Origin: Quillaja saponaria | Taxonomy: Eukaryota > Streptophyta > Magnoliopsida > Fabales > Quillajaceae | Length of the DNA: 64,000 nt | NCBI GenBank assembly: GCA_029379385.1 | Contig: CM055618.1 | Coordinates: forward strand, 11,294,134-11,358,133 | Reading direction: 5' to 3' | Part shown: in pieces, positions 27,350 to 40,650 of the stretch | How the letters are laid out: each line of letters begins with the position of its first letter | How positions within the stretch are numbered: position 1 is the first letter of the stretch | Notes under the pieces: generated by a model | What the model was told of the DNA's origin: nothing | What the model saw: the letters and a program-made list of their open reading frames with translations, nothing else | The model's database searches: none | Made by a program: the position numbers and the translations under genes

Positions 27350-28630
27350 TCTAATGACTTTGCTGTTACGCTAAAGCGGTTTAGCAAATTATTCTGCAAG
27401 TTTTTTAGGACAAAAATGCCCTAAGTATTTGGCAGTAATGCTGGTGTGAATTCGGACAAAGTGCATGGGTATAATTGGTATTTTACGAGTAAGGTAAAGC
27501 CGTTGAACCATCCACTTGCGCGTTAATTAAATTAGATTTTAATAAATTGGATTCTATTAGATTTATTTACTAATTAATGGATGAGGTGGATAATTATTAG
27601 TTGGGACATTCCAATAGGGACTAAATTGGAAAATTACCCTAACTTATGAATTATTGATGTGTTATATTCTTTTCTTCTTCTACTGCTTAAAAAAAATACA
27701 ACATGATGCATTTAATGTAATAAAATATTAATATCATCTCTTACCATTTCTATGGTTTTCTCTTTCCTCTTGTACTATGTTTATGTTGAATGAATAAAAA
27801 AATTATACAGGAAAACTAAAAGAATAATTTTAAAGAAAAAGTTTATAGTGGGTTGACTACAAAAGTTATTGCAATCACAATGAAAAAAAAAAAAAAATAA
27901 ATAATAAATAGTTATTTGCTTTTGAGAGATTATAAACACAATTTTATCTTGTCTTGCTAATATATAATTTATTTTGCAGAGTTATGAAAAGTAAAATTAA
28001 TTCTCTAATTTTCAACGTATAATTTGAAAATATAATTTAAACAATAGCATACTAAATTTTTTCTTTTTTATTTGTTCAAAAAAATAATCATCCAAATAAC
28101 TATTAGAATAACCCTCAATTGTGGAGCATCCAATAATCCCATTAGTACAATTTAATTTTATAATGTGGTCAATTCCTAGAGCCATTATCTCTTAAGATCA
28201 TCTAAATGATAATATGAAAAAAAAATATGGTAAGATTAATTTAATTTAGATCAATTTTTTATAACTTAAAAAAGCATGCAGTAATTGGTGGTTTGGATTT
28301 GTATAGATTTTGAGTCATACACGTCTGTATTCTAAATTTGACATCTAGCTAGGAGTAGTGATGAATCCATTATCAATTGGTTAAGATAGACTCAAAGGAA
28401 AGTTCCTTTTCTTACCACAATAAGGTGGATGAAGAAAAGCAAGGATTCATTGTATATTTAGCCATGGAAGGAACCCAAATCATTCAAAAAGCTCCAACAA
28501 GATGTAACATCACTATCATGGAGAGTTAATCAGTTTCAAGAAAATTCTCCAAAGTGTTGTCAAAAAATTTCAAATTCACGCACCAACTATAGACAATTCT
28601 ATCAAAAGATAAGTCAACTAAAAAGTTTAA
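27350..28630. other. Intergenic DNA upstream of the RING gene
   Basis: The first 150 bases or so are likely to hold the promoter of the minus-strand RING gene. The remainder is A/T-rich DNA without an open frame of plant coding character. Nothing else is recognised. Confidence 0.45.
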
Positions 28631-28632
28631 AT

Positions 28633-29083
28633 TAGGAATGCCAATAGACTTGATAAATGAAAATCATTTTATTTGAATTGATACACTCTAAATCCGATCT
28701 AGACCAAAATAGACTCATAATAATTATATATTATTTTTAGCTTTTTTCAATTTAAATCTAAACCTAAACCTAATTTATCATAACCTGATATGAATTCGAT
28801 AAGATTTGTAAATTATACTGGATATAGAATAAATGATCATCACTAATTTAAGATGTTAAAAGAAACTCATAATTTGATCTCAATTAGACTCGTAATAATT
28901 GTATATTTTCCTTAGCTTTTTATTTTTTTATTTTGTGTTTACTACAAATCAATTTGAACCTAAGAGGCTATACAATATGATATGAAATCATTAAATTATT
29001 TAGTACACATAAAAAGTTCAAAAATAATTAGATAAGATATCTAATCTAATATGACAATATAAAACAAATTGTCATCCTTAATT
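28633..29083. mobile_element. Candidate non-autonomous TIR element
   Basis: The left end near 28633 reads taggaatgccaatag, and the right end near 29070-29082 reads ttgtcatccttaa. These are imperfect inverted copies (the inverse of the right end is ttaaggatgacaa). Inside, two diverged direct copies occur: an agactc-taataatt segment at 28711 and 28886, and a tcat-taatttaag segment at about 28835 and 29071. There is no coding capacity. The pattern suits an old, internally duplicated MITE-like repeat. Ends and target duplication are not resolved. Confidence 0.35.
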
Positions 29084-29278
29084 TAAGTTGTTAAAGGAGA
29101 CTTGAATAAATTTTAATTTTGTAAAAATTTAACTGAAACTTGAGCAACCTTGTAGACGAAGAAAAATAATATTTAGTATTACATTTTTCTTATCTACAAC
29201 ATGAAAAGACCTTCATATTAATGGACTTTTTCAGTACTTAATATAAATTTATAAATTATTTTTAAAATAGCATTAACA

Positions 29279-29352
29279 GGCCTATTAGCTCAGTTGGTTA
29301 GAGCGTCGTGCTAATAACGCGAAGGTCGCAGGTTCGAGACCTGCATAGGCCA
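29279..29352 (+). tRNA. tRNA-Ile (anticodon AAT)
   Basis: This is a 74-nt tRNA gene with complete cloverleaf pairing. The acceptor GGCCTAT pairs with ATAGGCC, the D stem GCTC with GAGC, the anticodon stem TCGTG with CGCGA, and the T stem GCAGG with CCTGC around TTCGAGA. The anticodon loop is CTAATAA, with AAT at 29313-29315 (read as IAU after editing), which decodes Ile codons ATT/ATC/ATA. The discriminator is A. No CCA is encoded and there is no intron, as for nuclear tRNA-Ile genes. Internal A and B boxes are present (TAGCTCAGTTGG and GGTTCGAGACC). Confidence 0.97.
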
Positions 29353-29359
29353 TGGTAAA

Positions 29360-29364
29360 TTTTT
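29360..29364 (+). terminator. Pol III T-run terminator of tRNA-Ile
   Basis: A TTTTT run starts eight bases after the mature 3' end. This is the usual RNA polymerase III stop signal; a second, longer T run follows at about 29371. Confidence 0.75.
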
Positions 29365-30642
29365 ATTTAAATTTTTTCCTTTTTAGATCTTTATTATTAT
29401 TATATGCTTTCCCTCAGACTGTTAGGATAATCCTCCCGAAGCCCATTAACATGGACTCATTTTCTGGCCTCTTGGGCCGTCTTCTGGTAATTGAACCCAA
29501 TATTACATAAGTAGTACTATTCTAGGAAGCAATCATCACAGATATGTTTTTATATTTAACCAGTGAGTGAGTAGTGTCGGACTAGCTTTCATATAACTTA
29601 ATTAATCAATAATTTGATTCACAAAGAAAAACTGAAATGCACTAACTAATTCAATTTAATCTTTATCATATTTAACTCATATTGCAACTATTTCTTATAT
29701 AAGATTCAATAAACATGAGATCTAAATTGAAAGTTTTGACTGATGCATGGATTCCCTCTATCTCAAATATCTTATTTATCATTAGGGTTGAGACCTTTAG
29801 CAACAAAACTAATGATTTATGATAAATGTAGTAACAAAATCTACACATCCATATATCAACTACATAAACTTAGCTATAGTACCTAGAAATGTAAGAAGAA
29901 ATTCTAAGAAATCAAATAACTAGTTAATATTACAGTGAAAAATGAAAAAGAAAAAGCACATTACAATATTTCATGGAGCAATTAAACTCATAAAAGAAAA
30001 GTAAAAATAAAAATAAAAATTGAAACGACACCCTAAACTAAATCACTCCAGTACTGCCTCCTGTGATACTTCATTCCCAAGTAATTTTAAATTATTTATT
30101 TTAAACGAAACATGAAATGACAGGTGGCCAGAAACACCTGTTGTAATTACGGACAGAGATGATGAAGATGGTGATAGTATTGACGTTGGTGGTCTTAATT
30201 TGTTGGTAGTGCGTAGTACATGACGATAACTACATCGTCATTTTCTGGGTGACAATTATAATGCCCCAACGGTACACTACTGAACTCAGAAGAGACAGAT
30301 ACACAGGGACAATTTTATATATAAATTTGATGTTTGAGTCCAAAGGGTTAGGTTCTGTCCAGAGTATTCCACAGTCCACAGAGCAATCAATTTCATATTT
30401 TCTATGTTAGGATTTGATATAAGGTTTCTCTCCCCACGAAAAAGATACCTTCCTGTTTTTTTTCACTTAACCAACCAGTGTGTCATATATGCCAAGTACA
30501 AGCACACCCAGAAAACATATAATGGTGCAAAATTACATTATATTATATATTACTATAAATTAGCACAACACACCATAACTTAATTAAAACCACACCAAAA
30601 GCCACAAAATAATTGACCCAAAAACAGCAAATTTATGTTCAA
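29365..30642. other. Intergenic stretch between the tRNA and the bHLH gene
   Basis: This stretch probably includes the 3' untranslated region of the minus-strand bHLH gene (about 30400-30642). The rest is A/T-rich with no recognised gene, RNA or mobile element. Confidence 0.45.
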
Positions 30643-32587
30643 TTAATTAAGGATATTGATGTTAGTACTAGTAGTAGTAGTTCTTTGCCTTTTAGAACTC
30701 CCAGAAGGAGAATCATCCCCAGCACCACTTTTCTCCATCACTGCTTTAAGTGCTTCTTGTATTGAACTAATACAATATTGTTGTTGTTGTTGGTGTTGGT
30801 GTTGTTGTTGGCTTTGTTCTCCACTGCTACTACTTGACTGATCTTGATCTTCTCCAGTTATAAACAAGACATTTTTTACTCTTCCTCCAAGTGTTGTGAT
30901 CTCAGCTTTGAGGGTTTTTAAGTGTAAAGCTTTTAAGGTTTTGATGAGATCAGGTAAGAGATCTGACCTGTCTTCACAACAAAGTGAGGCTTTGATCACA
31001 AACTTGCCATCTTCATCAGATGCATCAACTGTTAGCTCATCGATTTCGGTTGGGACTGGACTTGTTTCGGCTATCAATGATGTTTGTCGTTTCAGTTCCT
31101 TCACATGTTGGATCACTTCAGCTAGCAATGAAGCTTTGTCTGTCTACATTTATATTAATTATCACACAACAAGAATCAATTTGTTAGACATAAAATCAAA
31201 TGTGAAGTACATTAAAATGGATAATATTGTTATTTGCACAATCTCGAGTAGAGTTATGTCCACCTCGTTTAATTTCAATAATAATAATGTGTTTCATGCA
31301 CATAGCCTCTGTAGTGCAACCATGTCTATAAGTATCATTAGGTATGCTTGAAATGTGAAGGGAATGAGTAATATATAGTAGGGATTTGGATCATTTCTTG
31401 TCACGAAACGAAAGAAGGAGATTCTGTTTAAAGAGAGAGAAGTTTGTATCCATCTCTCTCTAACAGGACTCTCATGTTTCTTAAGAACACGAGAGGATCT
31501 GGATCCGTAGTAGTAATTGGCAGGTGTTGCCTTTTTCTTTTCATTCTTGAGCTGAGTTTTTGAGTGTGATAGGAGTATCCGGCAAGAATTTTCCATGCGG
31601 AAGCTTTTTTCAACTGCATGCTGGTTCCTCTTTATCTTATCAACCAAGGGACATTAAAGCTTAATACCCTTTTCTCCTACTATTTTTCTTCTTTCCTCGG
31701 AACTACCACAAGACTCAGACAAAGCAAAAGAATTTTGTACAAAACTACAAAAATAAAATAAAATAAATAACATAGACAAAAGAAAACAAAGCCAAAAAGG
31801 AAGAAATTAATACTTAGTATATGACTACTACTATAGTGGGTAGGTTTTTGATTGCATGTTATCAGACCAAACTATAACTAGAATCTTACAGGGATTTAGA
31901 TAGATTTTCCAATTGAAAACCAAATGGATTTGAGAAAAAGTGTCTAATAATTTATGCAAACATGAGGTGCGCGTGACGAAATTTACTTTTGATTGATTAG
32001 TTACTTACTTTGGTAGTACTGGGTAGTAAGCTACGAAGCTTAGCAAGATGGTTATTGATTCTCTCTCTTCTTCTCCTTTCAGCTTCACTGTGACTCTTTG
32101 AAGCTGCTAATGCCTTGGCATCCATAATTTCTTGGGCAGTTAGTTTCCCTAGCTCGGCTTGAAGACCGAAAGGTGCTGAACCGGGTTGAACCATGGGACC
32201 GAGAGTATCCGATATGATTCGAAGATGATCAGATGATGAACCTTCATATGCAAATTGTAGAGAAGGAACTCTTCTGTTGAATAAACTTGCATATGATGAT
32301 GGAACTGGGGGAGGAACAAGAAATGGATCGACATGGTCTCGAACCGGGTTGTTGAAATGAACCGGATTAAAGTTTTGAACCGGAGGAAGTGACCATGGTT
32401 GTAAAATTGGTGAAACTTCACTAGGAAACATCAATCCTCTTCCACCACTTCCAAAAATATCATTTTGGTGGTGTTGTTGGTGTTGTTGTTGCATCTGTTG
32501 GTGTTGTTGTTGAAGTAGTAATTGTTCTTGGAATCCTTGTAGGTTATGAATAGTTTGAGAACTCTCTCCTTGATTTTCCTCCTTCAT
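30643..32587 (-). CDS. bHLH30/TMO5-like bHLH transcription factor
   Basis: This nuclear bHLH belongs to the TMO5/T5L1 (bHLH30, bHLH32, ABS5) clade. Those factors pair with LHW-type bHLHs to drive vascular periclinal divisions and local cytokinin synthesis. Two exons on minus, 32587-32009 and 31143-30643, are separated by an 863-nt phase-0 intron (AAA|GTAAGT ... ATGTAG|ACA). The product is 359 aa; AtbHLH30 is about 368. Visible parts are a Gln/His-rich stretch (residues 21-41), the clade motif PFGLQAELGKLTAQEIMDAK (139-158), and the bHLH at about 164-213 with H166, E170 and R174 for E-box binding and helix 2 KASLLAEVIQHVKELKRQ. An ACT-like domain follows at about 240-290 (FVIKASLCCEDRSDLLP), then a second Gln/His tract (304-315). 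The same frame stays open upstream to 32896 but has no ATG there, so 32587 is the first usable start. The intron falls inside the bHLH, as in Arabidopsis bHLH30. Confidence 0.95.
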
Positions 32588-33010
32588 CCCACAAATCTCT
32601 CTCTCTCTCTCTATCACTAGGTGTGTTTCTTCATCATCATCTTCTCCTTCTTCTCTTGTGGGTAGATATATGGACAAAGATTTGGAATTTGTTTCTCTCT
32701 CTATCTCTAAAACAGTAAAACTTGTTTCCTTCACTTGGTTGGTTTTTTCTGCCACAACCTTTGTGGTAAGGTGATGACCCTTTTTATATCCCTTGTGACT
32801 TGCTTCATCAAAGCTTATAGCTAGCTTTCCTTTTCCTTTGTGCTTTGTTGGTATCTTTTTGGTTTTCTTTGTTTTTTTCTTGGCAGCCTCTCCCACTATA
32901 CTCTAAAATAAATAGTGTATAGTCTGTTTGAGTACTGCTAGTCTGAAAGTCTCCTTTCCTTTTCTCTTACGCCAAATTCTCTCTCTATATATTATATATA
33001 TATATATATA
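32588..33010 (-). promoter_or_regulatory. bHLH30-like leader and core promoter
   Basis: A long (TA)n/TATA tract at about 32988-33010 is a plausible core promoter for the minus-strand bHLH gene. A transcription start near 32960 would give a leader of roughly 370 nt. The leader contains a GA run (coding sense) just before the start codon (32597-32612) and an in-frame, stop-free, Lys-rich extension without ATG up to 32896. Initiation at a non-AUG codon cannot be excluded but is not supported. Confidence 0.4.
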
Positions 33011-34836
33011 CTTGTTTTTTGTTGCTTTGTGATTGGTTCAAAGTGTATAATTACACTATGTGAGTACAGTGCCTCTTTCCTCTCCTCCCTTTTCTGCAAT
33101 ATGGGTGGGAAACACTAGCAAAAACAGAGTGAACACACAATACACAGATTGTCGACCGACCAAGGGCCAAAAAGGCTGAGAGTATCATCATGATAAGAGG
33201 CTTAGCTCCTTAGCTAAACCCTTTTTTTTTTTTTTTTCTTCTGTATTTTTAATTACAAATATAATAAAAATTAGATATTACTAGTAGCTTTTGGGCATTT
33301 CCTTTTCTTTACAAATTCTTGGTCAAGCCCCACGTTGTTCCATACTATTGGCTATGTCCACGCCACCCTTTCAGCTTCCCCAAGACCATGTAATCATTGT
33401 GTCTTGGAACACACTCCTTCCTTGGGGACCCCTACTTTCTTTCTCTCTCTCTCAGTGCATGTTGTTTCTCTCTCTAGGTCATCTTCCTCAGTCCACATAA
33501 AACTCATAAACTTCTTGGATTCAGTTACTAGCTTAGCTAGCTGTATTTATGTTCATGGCGCCAGCTCTCTTAATTGGAGGACAATTTGGAATTTATTATC
33601 TAGGACTTTTTGGAAGGTATATGGGAAATTTGTGTTGTCTATATATCTATATAGTGGGTGGATGGTGTGGTCCATTGATTAAGGACAACATGAACTTACA
33701 AATATTGCTCGGATTTTTTTTTGTACTTTTTGATGTGAAACATTCCAATCTCACCTAAAATAAGAAAAAGAAATTCAAAAAACAAAGATAAATAGAATTA
33801 AGAATAAAATTAATCTCATTTATATTCAAATTTATTGAAAACACGTAGTTCTTACTTCTTATAGTGTGGTTTTTTTACAATGTTTTTTTAATTATTAATG
33901 GGGAGCTCTTATGTATCATTATTTAAGTATATGATTCAAAAGTTAGAGGATAACAGTCCTGAAGGCCAATAGCATGGTTTTTATGAGTAAAAAAAAAAAA
34001 CAAACAGTTTGTTAGAATAAGCCAAAAGATAATCTAAAAATTCTTGAAAAGAATTGATATAAAACTATTTCACTTTGAGATGGTTTGGTAAGATCATGTT
34101 TGAGTCCATTAGAATCCAATTTTGTAGAACATGAAAAGGCCACAAGACTAGAAGGAATAATTATAGATGTTTCCAATTACTTTTTTGACACATTGCTCAG
34201 TTTTCCAAATCTTCCTACTTAGCTAGCTATAGCTTCCATAGCTATTAGAGCCATAACTCCTCCTATTTACCTACCTACTCATAATCTTCTCCCAGGAGCT
34301 TCGTTGCAGCTGGTATGGGCTTTGCTGGTTGGTCCAAAACAGGTTAAAATCTTGTTCATGCAAAGGTTAAAAAAAAGGAAAAAGAAAAAAAGAAGAAGTT
34401 GGGTAAACAAAGAAGCATGGCTCAAATTAAAGCTTTTTTTACCAGACAAACTCTGGTGATTACACAGTTTTATAAGCAGCTTGCCCAACAAAAAGTAAAA
34501 CTAAAATCATTAATCCTATTTACCTTTTTGTTTCCCTTTTCAAGGCTATAATTGTAGTGTATGTGAGAGACAAATGAATATAAAGAGAGAGAAAGAGAGA
34601 GGGAAGGAGAGAAACCTTTTTTTTTTTTTTCTTTGGTTAATTAATTATTATTACCGAAGGGAACCCAGTAATGAATAGCATGCAAGTACAAAAAAACAAG
34701 CTCAATACAAATGTCTCCCATGGTTGATTCATGACTTTCCTAGTGCCTGCTTTGGTACGGAGGCTTTCTTTTCTTTTTTTTTCCTTATTAGGTCAGTCAC
34801 TAAGCACTGTGTGGTTTCTCGGTGCTGTTGGTCTAT

Positions 34837-34876
34837 AGAATGGTAGAATGGTAGAATGGTAGAATGGTAGAATGGT
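34837..34876 (+). repeat. Five tandem copies of AGAATGGT
   Basis: Five perfect, contiguous copies of the octamer AGAATGGT occupy 40 bases. A short ctagctagctag run follows. It is a simple minisatellite in non-coding DNA, likely to be length-polymorphic. Confidence 0.9.
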
Positions 34877-37800
34877 AAAGCTAGCTAGCTAGTTAGTATA
34901 TGAATTTGGTTTGGTGCAACATGGAAAGCATTAGGGATTGGGATTTAAAGGGAATAGGGGCATTGAAGGCTTAGAGAGAAGGCAAGCCAGGTTTTGTTTT
35001 TATGATTCACTTCACTCTTATCTTTTTCTGTGGTCACACGCATGTGTTATTTGGTCCCCCAATGATCTTTTTTTTTTTTTTAGCTTTGGATTTTAAAAAA
35101 CCCTAAGTTCTATTTCCATTTATATTTCTATTTCAATTTCAAACATTTGATGATAGCTGCACTACTACCACTACCATTAACCCATGACAATGAGAGAGAA
35201 ACTCTCCTTTTAAGTGGAGTTTATGATGACATCAGTCCCACCCTGTCATGACGTTTATAATTACTAGTGCTTATAATTAATTAATTGCATATTATGGCTT
35301 TTGCATTCATTTTCATCTTGCCCTAAAATTCACAACCAACTTATATCAAGCAAACTTTGGCTTTTAATTTAATGAGTGGTGTTTGAATTCCTTTTTAGGT
35401 TTTGCTACCAATGCAAGCTTCTAACTCATCTTTATTGTAAGTTCTTTGTTGGTAAATCCTTTTTAATTTTTAGCTTTTTAGATATATTAACTTAACCCAT
35501 AATTCAAATAAATAACAAAATATTAATTTTCTTGAGGCATATAATAAGTAATTTTGCACGTACTCGTGAAACACTTCATGAGTTGAAGACTTTTTGTAGG
35601 GTGTATATATATATATCGTAACCTCAATGTCAAAATTTATTTAGTATATATAAAATTTTACTTATATAGTTTAGATTGAATAATTTTTTGTAAAAAAAAA
35701 AAAAAATATTTATTGTAACTTAATAAGTGTCTGAATGAAACCTCTTATGAAAATTTATATGTATACATATATGATAATGAGCAAAAATGTATGTAACCAA
35801 AAAGTAACAAAACCAAAAGATAACAAAAAAGCTAGGACTTTGTTTGACGCTTAAAGAAAATACCATTGTCATAGCTTATACAATATGGAACTCAATATCT
35901 ATCTCTCTCTCCTCCTAGTGGATAATTCAGGACTACAACTACAATTAATAAAGCAGTAGAAGTCGCCTGAAAAATGGCTGGTGGTACATAAATTAATAAT
36001 ATGAAAAAACATATGTGCTTGTACTTCTAAGCTAAAGCAGACAACACCCCCACCACAACCACATTTTAAGATAGTAGTTATACTAAAAGCAAGATTGTGT
36101 CCTCTTTCTCTAGATCTCACCACAGAGAGAGACCAAATTATAATTCTTGGTTTTCATCACTACCTATTGAATTTTCAATTTTAGTTAAAACCACCATTAT
36201 CCGCCAACTAGCTTGTTTGTACATAGCTGAACAAACCCATATTGAAAGTCTTTTCAGGGTAAGTATGGCTTTTTACATTTTATCTTCATGTGATTTGGTT
36301 GTATATGATATTTCACACACACCCCTTACAGTTTGGAAATAATTAAAAAGTTAACGCTTTCATCTAAGTTACGGTGATATCTCATTTAATAAATTGATCT
36401 AGAATGAAAATCTTACCATTTGTAAAAGAAATTTATTATTTTTACTCGTTATAATTTTTTTTTTTCAATCTATCTATGTTCTTAATTTTTTTTGTTGCTA
36501 CTTTTCTTTATTAATTTAAAATGATTCATTGAAGATAAATTAGAGCATCAAAAGATATAGAAAAATAGAATTCTAAAGAAGATGTAAAAGCCAAAAAAGA
36601 AAACAAAAATCAAATTTTAAGAATGAGATTTAGACCAAAAAAAAGAAAAACGAAATTTTTTAGTAAAAAGAAAATTCATCCATACCAAATCAATTTATAA
36701 TTAAAAAATAAGTACCACTTTCCAAAATATTATTTATTTTTTTATATTTTTCTTGAGAATCAAATTAAATGAGGAAAAAAATATAGAAGATGAAAACATG
36801 GGTATAATGCTCATATGTGTGGCACCTGACAATAAATAAAAAATAACTTTTTTTTTTTAGCAACAAATATTTTTATTTTATTTTTGTAAAAATGAGACTA
36901 TATTTGTCTTCAAGTTTTTTAGAGAATTTAAAGCAAATACGGTGAAATATAAAAAGTTACAGAATAAGAACATAATATTGTTAACTTGGATTGTTAGAAT
37001 CTCAATCTTGAAAATCAATCAATTGGTGACAAGAGGAGAGACGCATTTATTTATAAAGATTATGAAATTCTCTAACTTTAACAATGTGAGAGTTTACACA
37101 TTGACATGGATGAAAAAAATTTAAACTATAAAAGAACTTATTGTAATATTTTGAACCACATGTATGAAAAATTACAACCAAACTAAAAAAAAAAAAAAGT
37201 TCTAAAATGAATATGTATATTTTTCGGGTCCAGACCCGTGTTGGTAAACTACTAAAATTGTTCATACCCGGCCGTCTTACCCATTCCTCTGCCCAATTGA
37301 GTACAAATATATATACATATATAGATGTGTCATCAGGCTGGGTTGTCCATCAAAAGACCCAGTCCATTGCTATGCCTAGTCCAACCTTGTTTCAACCCAC
37401 ACCAATTACACCATGGCCAGTATCAATTCCTCAGCCTATTTTAGTCCTCAATTCCCATAATATTAATATGGTACCTCATCAAATCGGAACACTAATTTAT
37501 TCATAGTATCAGGTATTCTCAAACTTATGTTCCATTAATTACTATTAGTACATAATAACACTAGTACTATATTTACGAGTGACGCAGAAAATTTTGTCAA
37601 TGAGATAATATACAACTTTTTTTGAAAAATATTTTAAAGATAAAACCTAACTAGATTGAAACTCTAATTAAGCAATGAAAGGACCAAGAGAAATATTTTA
37701 ACACAATTTATTGTGTTAAAAAATGTCACCAATTGAAGTTAATTTATATTTGTCCTAAGAGTAGCTTAATATTTACTTTTTGTTTTGTGGATGACATATT

Positions 37801-38122
37801 ACTAGCTTGATTTTTTATTTAAACTTTTACTAGTGAAGTGAAAATTTCTAAAATGTATTAGGTATAATTATTTATTGTTTGATTTTTGTTTAAAAGACTA
37901 AAATCTTTTTTGTCTTTTTTTATTTCTAAAAAGAAGATGACAAGCTCTAATACTATTTTAACAAAATTATTACTTAACTGAAGAATCCTATAACTCATAT
38001 AAATTTATAATTTTTTAATAATTTTTTTCATATAAATTTTTATATTTTATCTTAATTTTCTATATTTTTTATTATTTGTTAAATTATTATAATTTCTAAA
38101 AAATTTTATGATTACCTTGTTC

Positions 38123-38125
<3 letters not shown>

Positions 38126-38157
<32 letters not shown>
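38126..38157. repeat. (TA)n microsatellite
   Basis: An uninterrupted AT dinucleotide run of about 30 bases lies in A/T-rich, gene-free DNA. No other signal is attached to it. Confidence 0.85.
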
Positions 38158-38159
<2 letters not shown>

Positions 38160-40439
38160 TGTAACTATTTTAAAAAAATATTATAGTAATTATCATGGCA
38201 CGAAATATTCTTAAAATAGTATATTTATAATATTTTTTATTTTATATAATGCTGACTTTAATATTTATTTTTTAAAAAATAGAAGAAAAATACATTTTAG
38301 TGGGAAGTGAATTGAAGTAACATATTTTATATCTTTTTTATAAAAGAAAAAAAATTGTATAACTTTTGTCTTACAAAATAGAGTTTGGATGACGAAAGAG
38401 AGTTGATGGAGAAAAAAGAGGAGAATGAGGCAATTTATAAATTTTTTATATATGTTGGTTTATTGTTTTCTTATCCTATCATTCATTATAACATCACCTA
38501 TCTAAAAACATAATAATCTTGTCTAAAATGATTGAAACTCTAGTTTAAATTTTTTTTTTCAATTTTCAGTGACATGCATCCAATAATTAATTGAACTAGA
38601 TAAAATAGAAATATTTTAACTTTACATGGATATATGAAATTAGATCTGAATAGTTGAGAATTTAAATGTCATGAATTTAATACATTCAACTCATAAAGAA
38701 TAGAGAGAGAAAAATAGGATAAATTATATTTTTTATTTATATAATTTATACTATAATTCATTTTAGTTATTATAATTCAAAAAATAAAATAAAAACTCAT
38801 AACTTTACATGGAGATAATATAATTCTTATCGTTACTGCTATCTAAATTAATTTTGACCAACTAAATATGTTTAACTTACATCACTGGTTGTAATATTAT
38901 AAAAAAAAAAATTGTACTATTTATTACTTTACAAAAATGTACATAATTGAAGAAGTGATGTTTTTGGTGTACATTTGTGTTGTTATTATCGTTTGGTGTG
39001 AAAATAGGATAATGGAGAGAGAAGGTAGAGAAATCATGTGAGAGGAATTAGTGAGGACCGAGAATTGCTCTCATCATGACAGCTTGCTCTGCATTCTGCA
39101 ACCACAGTTTGATAGTTTGCTACTTTGCTCTGTGATTGCCTCACCACTCTCTATCTCTATGACTCTATCTCTCACTGCCATCTTTTTGATTCATTGGGCC
39201 CCACAATCTTGTCACCAAAAGCTATGTAAATGTTAAATGTTATGGCCATGCAGTCATGCTGTGTGTGTGTCTATGTGTCCCACATGCTCTGTTTCTGCTT
39301 ATTAATGCTGGAAGCCACTTCTAAGCTGCTAACTGTATGTGAGAGAATCTTTGTTTTTTTCTTTTTAAATTTCTGATTTGCCCAAATAAATCATCATAAT
39401 TTGATCATTTTCTTTTTATCTATAATTGAGTCCATATCGACAAGACATATATTATATTACATTTTTATCATTTTTCTGCAAGAGATTAATTTTGAATATA
39501 ATTATTTTTATAATAAATTTTAAAAATTTTGTTTGGTCATCAATTTATGGTGATATTATGATAAAATATATCTTTTTAATTAAAAGAAGGTGATTAAAAC
39601 TTATGTTGTAATAATAAATTTAATTAGAGTTTATTAAATTTTTATTGTTTTTGTAAATGTTTCTAGATTTTTTTCATCAATAATAATTTATCTTTTACTC
39701 TAAAAAATTTAAAACAATATATGAATTATTCAAATGTGAAAACATTTACCTATTTATTTAATATAAATTAGGAAATTTAGTTTGTTTGTGCACATCATGT
39801 TAAACAATGTGAAGCATGTGAAAGCGAAAGGATCTTTTATTACTTGCATTCAACTAAATGTTAAAAGAGCCATGATTGATGGTCTTCACTGTGAAGCATG
39901 TGATTCAAGTAATGAGCGTTTTTTTTATTTATATGCAAGACAAAAACAAAAAGACATGATAGTTACACATCTCAAATTTCAAATAGTAGTTTTAGATTTA
40001 CTGAATTTGAAAATTCATAATTCAATTTTTTTTTATGACACACGTTTTAGTATTAGAATAGAATTTTTTCTAACTCAATCAAATATACAATTTCATCTTC
40101 GAATCTTCTAAGTAGATTTTAAAATTTACAATTCATCAACATGTGTTATTTTTACAAACTATTAATTATGGTTATATATCATGTTATAATATTAGAGGCC
40201 ACGACTAACAATCTCTGCTCCCTATTGTCCATCTTTTTCTACCAGCAATTTTATCCATAACCATTTACAACAGTTCTTGTCAAGTACAATGCTAACTTTT
40301 ATTGCCAAAATCTAATAAAGATGACAACGATAATTATTAATTAAAATCAAGATAATAAAAATGACAATAGTAATTATATGAATATTTTTAAAATGATGAT
40401 AATCACAGTTTAAATATGAAAGAATGATAATAATTGTTA

Positions 40440-40615
40440 TCGGAACCTGTCAGAGACAGTGACAATCATCGTCGAAACTTGTCAGAGATGACGAAATCAC
40501 TACCTAAAGCTGTCGAAGATGACAAAAACTATCCCTGAAAATTATGTCAACCACCTTTAGAACAGACGACAACCACAGTTAGAAGTCACCAGGGACAACA
40601 ACAAAAACTAAAAGC
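40440..40615. repeat. Degenerate tandem repeat rich in GTCRGAGATGAC
   Basis: Four or five imperfect copies of a roughly 35-40-base unit follow one another, each carrying a version of aacctgtcagagatgacaa. Copies diverge towards the right. No frame is consistently open with a known domain. It borders the foldback-like element that begins at 40651 and may belong to the same transposon-derived block. Confidence 0.5.
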
Positions 40616-40650
40616 AAATTAATAATGAAAAATAAAAATATAAATTAAGA

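Larger units (their letters stand above)
33011..40430. other. Large gene-poor interval upstream of the bHLH gene
   Basis: No protein family, tRNA or known miRNA is recognised. The first 2 kb or so is probably distal promoter of the bHLH gene (poly-T at 33222-33238, CT-rich patches near 33440 and 34580-34620). Other notable pieces are an 8-bp tandem repeat at 34837-34876, a (TA)n run at about 38126-38157, and a slightly GC-richer open stretch at 37204-37506 without homology. The rest is A/T-rich. Short open frames such as 39782-40111 have no recognisable product. Confidence 0.5.

Noticed and set aside
31294..31647. 117-codon minus-strand frame inside the bHLH intron
   Set aside because: It lies wholly within the 863-nt intron defined by homology and splice sites, and its translation matches nothing known.
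37204..37506. 99-codon frame with Pro-rich end
   Set aside because: It is open and somewhat GC-richer than its surroundings, but shows no signal peptide, domain or conserved peptide motif. Kept only as part of the intergenic description.
39782..40111. 109-codon plus-strand frame in gene-poor DNA
   Set aside because: No family resemblance, strong A/T-driven composition, and no promoter or splice context.
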